DNA from: JABDPF01 sp036351575
Lineage (GTDB): Bacteria; Pseudomonadota; Gammaproteobacteria; Xanthomonadales; SZUA-36
Reading direction: 5' to 3'
Assembly (NCBI GenBank): GCA_036351575.1
Contig: JAZBPJ010000116.1
Location: 1-6,621, forward strand
DNA: 6,621 nucleotides
Below are positions 5,033-6,621 of this stretch, piece by piece (within the stretch, counting starts at the first letter, position 1; each line of letters opens with the position of its first letter). A model generated the notes under the pieces. That model worked only from the letters and a program-made list of their open reading frames with translations, did not search any database and was not told where the DNA came from. The position numbers and the translations under genes were made by a program.

Positions 5033-6013
5033 TCAGAATCCTTCCGGCTTCAATTCCCGGATAACCGAGGCGTCGATCCAGTAGATATCCGAGTTGCCGT
5101 TCTCGGGGCCGGCGTGCACACGGTCGAGGTGCTCCTTCGTATAGCCTTCCGCAGGCGCGTCGGCTTTGGCCGGTGTGCGTGTGGACATGAAGAAGAAATA
5201 CTCCCCGTCCGGTGACACGTAGGGGGTCCATTCGCGGTGGCCCGGCGTGTTGATCTTGTCGCCCAGGTTGACCGGCTCGGACCACTCGTCCGCCTCGTTG
5301 CGGAATACCACGTAGTAGTCGACGGCGCCGGCGCTGTCCTCGCCGCCCACGACGGGCACGATGATGAAGCGCTCGTCGGGGTCGACAAAGGCGTTGAAGC
5401 GGGACTGGCCGGAATTCACCTGCTCCGGCAGCCGCTCGGGCTCAGTATATTTGCCATCCACGAGCCGCGAGCGGTAAATCGCCTCCGTGCCCGCTTCGCC
5501 GTCTTCGCGGGTCAGGTACATCGTGCCGTCGCGGGTCAGCGAGGGGAAGTACTCCTTGCCTTTGCTGTTGATCGGCGCATCCATTTTTCGGGCCTTACTC
5601 CAGCCATTGCCCTCGCGGTCCATCACCCAGATGTCGTTATTTTCATGGCCTGTTTTTTGGGCGACAAAAAAGAACCGCTCGCCGTCGGGAGCGACATGCG
5701 GTTCGTAGTAAACCATCGACGGATCGCGTGAAAATGGCGCGACTTCGGGTTCAGTCCAGCCTTCTTCCGTCTGGCGGCTGACCAGGATCACCGAGATGCC
5801 GAACTCGCGCAGGTTGCTGGACCAGTAGATTTCCCTGCCGTCGGGCGTGATCGCCATGTCCCGGTTGGGCAGGCCGTCCGAGACGATGCCGGGGGCGAAC
5901 AGTGCGGGTTCCCTGCCCGGCGGCGGCTGGTCCAGGTAGGGGCCGGCGGCGGCCGAGGCGGTGAAAAGTGAAATCAGGCAGAAAGCAGTGGTCGTGAGTC
6001 GATGATTATTCAT
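5033..6013 (-). CDS. Exported PD40/TolB-like beta-propeller protein
   Basis: The product has 326 residues from ATG 6013. A GTG at 6046 would add eleven residues, but neither start has a clear Shine-Dalgarno. ATG 6013 is chosen because it gives a compact signal peptide: M-N-N-H-R, hydrophobic 9-19, cleavage near A-S-A-A-A23. The mature chain has PD40-type strand pairs, each with a P-D-G or variant turn: T-P-D-G-R 56-60, A-P-D-G-E 108-112, T-R-D-G-T 160-164, D-P-D-E-R 211-215 and S-P-D-G-E 267-271. These are separated by segments such as N-D-I-W-V-M-D (126-132), W-S-E-P-V-N-L-G-D-K-I-N-T (244-256) and S-D-I-Y-W-I-D (308-314). This is the WD40-like/TolB C-terminal fold, a periplasmic or secreted propeller usually used for binding. 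No catalytic motif is seen, and ligand and partner are unknown. It is transcribed divergently from the pullulanase gene and shares its promoter region. Confidence 0.82.
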   Translation of the reverse strand: MNNHRLTTTAFCLISLFTASAAAGPYLDQPPPGREPALFAPGIVSDGLPNRDMAITPDGREIYWSSNLREFGISVILVSRQTEEGWTEPEVAPFSRDPSMVYYEPHVAPDGERFFFVAQKTGHENNDIWVMDREGNGWSKARKMDAPINSKGKEYFPSLTRDGTMYLTREDGEAGTEAIYRSRLVDGKYTEPERLPEQVNSGQSRFNAFVDPDERFIIVPVVGGEDSAGAVDYYVVFRNEADEWSEPVNLGDKINTPGHREWTPYVSPDGEYFFFMSTRTPAKADAPAEGYTKEHLDRVHAGPENGNSDIYWIDASVIRELKPEGF

Positions 6014-6039
6014 GGGCCTGTGAATACGAATACAGTTCG

Positions 6040-6068
6040 TTGACACCCGGGGTGGGGGCTTCTAGTTT
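6040..6068 (+). promoter_or_regulatory. Candidate promoter for the pullulanase gene
   Basis: TTGACA at 6040-6045 is a perfect sigma70 -35 box. After 17 bases, TAGTTT (6063-6068) is a poor -10 (three of six). A start near 6075 would give a leader of about 40 bases. The weak -10 suggests dependence on an activator or a different sigma factor. It lies between divergent genes. Confidence 0.35.
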
Positions 6069-6079
6069 CAACAGACTAG
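6062..6079. promoter_or_regulatory. Inverted repeat near the candidate -10, possible operator
   Basis: CTAGT (6062-6066) and ACTAG (6075-6079) are complementary half-sites eight bases apart. They overlap the weak -10 at 6063-6068 in the divergent region between the PD40 and pullulanase genes. The placement suits a repressor site, but five-base arms are near chance and I cannot name a regulator. Confidence 0.2.
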
Positions 6080-6113
6080 CAACTCATCCAGTGAACGGAA
6101 TCGGAAGGAAGTC

Positions 6114-6621
6114 ATGCCCATGGGTTTTTTCAGGCTGAATCGCGCGCTCGTCCTTGTTGCCGTGCTGGGGACCCTGGCCGCTTCCGTATCAATGGCAGAG
6201 GCTGAAAGTGGCGTCCCCGCGCCCGGTGCTTTGCAGCAGGCCGGTGCGTATTGGCTGGCGCCAGGCGCCATCGCCTGGGATGTTCCCGACGGCACCCGGG
6301 TCCGGCTTCACTTCAGCGCCGAGGCCGGACTGGAGGTAACGGCTGCCGGTCTCGAAGGCGGTGAATCGATCACCCTGGGCCGGCGGGGCGTGGTCGAGGG
6401 CGACCTGGCGGAGCGTTTTCCCCACCTGGCCGGGCAGCCGCTGTTCCGCATTCCCGAGCAGCAGCAGAGCCGCGTCCCGCAGTTCCTGAAAGCACAGCTC
6501 GCCGTTTCCGCGACGCGGGAAGGGCGCATGGTGGACGCCACGGCCCTGCAGACCGCCGGCGTGCTCGATGCCCTGTTCACCTGGGACGGGCCGCTCGGCG
6601 TGACCTTCGAGGACGGCGTGC
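6114..6621 (+). CDS. Exported pullulanase-type alpha-1,6-glucosidase, N-terminal part (3'-truncated by window)
   Basis: The frame is open from ATG 6114 to the window end (169 codons). GGAAGGA at 6103-6109 serves ATG 6114 or the next ATG at 6120. A signal peptide is visible: R7/R10, hydrophobic 11-26, likely cleavage at A-E-A30. The mature start A-L-Q-Q-A-G-A-Y-W-L-A-P-G-A-I-A-W-D (39-56) is the N-terminal carbohydrate-binding-like domain of GH13 pullulanases of the PulA type. It continues with R-F-P-H-L-A-G-Q (101-108), V-P-Q-F-L-K-A-Q-L-A-V-S (121-132), D-A-T-A-L-Q-T-A-G-V-L-D (141-152) and W-D-G-P-L-G-V-T-F (157-165), which leads into the CBM48 region in this family. The catalytic barrel lies outside the window. 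The family hydrolyses alpha-1,6 links in pullulan, starch and limit dextrins. With the GH133-like lipoprotein upstream it suggests exported alpha-glucan debranching. Confidence 0.85.
   Translation, partial: MPMGFFRLNRALVLVAVLGTLAASVSMAEAESGVPAPGALQQAGAYWLAPGAIAWDVPDGTRVRLHFSAEAGLEVTAAGLEGGESITLGRRGVVEGDLAERFPHLAGQPLFRIPEQQQSRVPQFLKAQLAVSATREGRMVDATALQTAGVLDALFTWDGPLGVTFEDGV

Noticed and set aside
1..6621. CRISPR array, insertion sequence or phage genes
   Set aside because: No regularly spaced direct repeats and no transposase, integrase or phage structural gene are visible in the window.

Overview
The window is GC-rich, densely packed bacterial DNA, most likely from a gammaproteobacterium of the Wenzhouxiangella/Xanthomonadales/Chromatiales type. 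That placement is inferred from protein style (exported and lipid-anchored glycoside hydrolases, a TonB-locus-style tryptophan halogenase, a PD40 propeller protein) and from base composition. It is not a database result.

Layout. The left edge carries the last 51 codons of a flavin-dependent tryptophan halogenase (1-156, +). It overlaps by ATGA the start of an exported SGNH/SASA-type carbohydrate esterase (153-1067, +). A small lipoprotein gene (1090-1413, -) converges on the esterase, and both stop codons lie inside one perfect inverted repeat. A 534-nt divergent intergenic region (1414-1947) follows and is unusually rich in hairpins. Next come a lipid-anchored GH133-like glycogen debranching enzyme (1948-4251, +), a six-helix membrane protein of unknown function converging on it with 7 bp between the stops (4259-4828, -), a second hairpin-rich intergenic segment (4829-5032), an exported PD40/TolB-like propeller protein (5033-6013, -), a divergent promoter region, and the first 169 codons of an exported pullulanase-type alpha-1,6-glucosidase (6114-6621, +) running off the right edge.

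Working together. Two exported debranching enzymes lie in one neighbourhood: the GH133-like lipoprotein and the N-terminus of a GH13-type pullulanase. This suggests extracytoplasmic breakdown of branched alpha-glucans (starch, pullulan or glycogen). The halogenase-esterase pair at the left looks like the end of a separate carbohydrate or TonB-receptor locus. The PD40 protein and the six-helix protein have no assigned role.

Most unusual signal. The two hairpin-rich intergenic regions hold three diverged copies of a two-hairpin module. In each, a perfect stem with a GGA-containing five-base loop is followed by a CAGGGAYGT box, itself wholly or partly a hairpin. One box (4979-4988) equals ACAGGGATGT, which fits the published CsrA/RsmA SELEX consensus RUACARGGAUGU over its last ten positions. 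The modules may be CsrA-binding RNA elements or an intergenic palindromic repeat family. The sequence alone does not decide.
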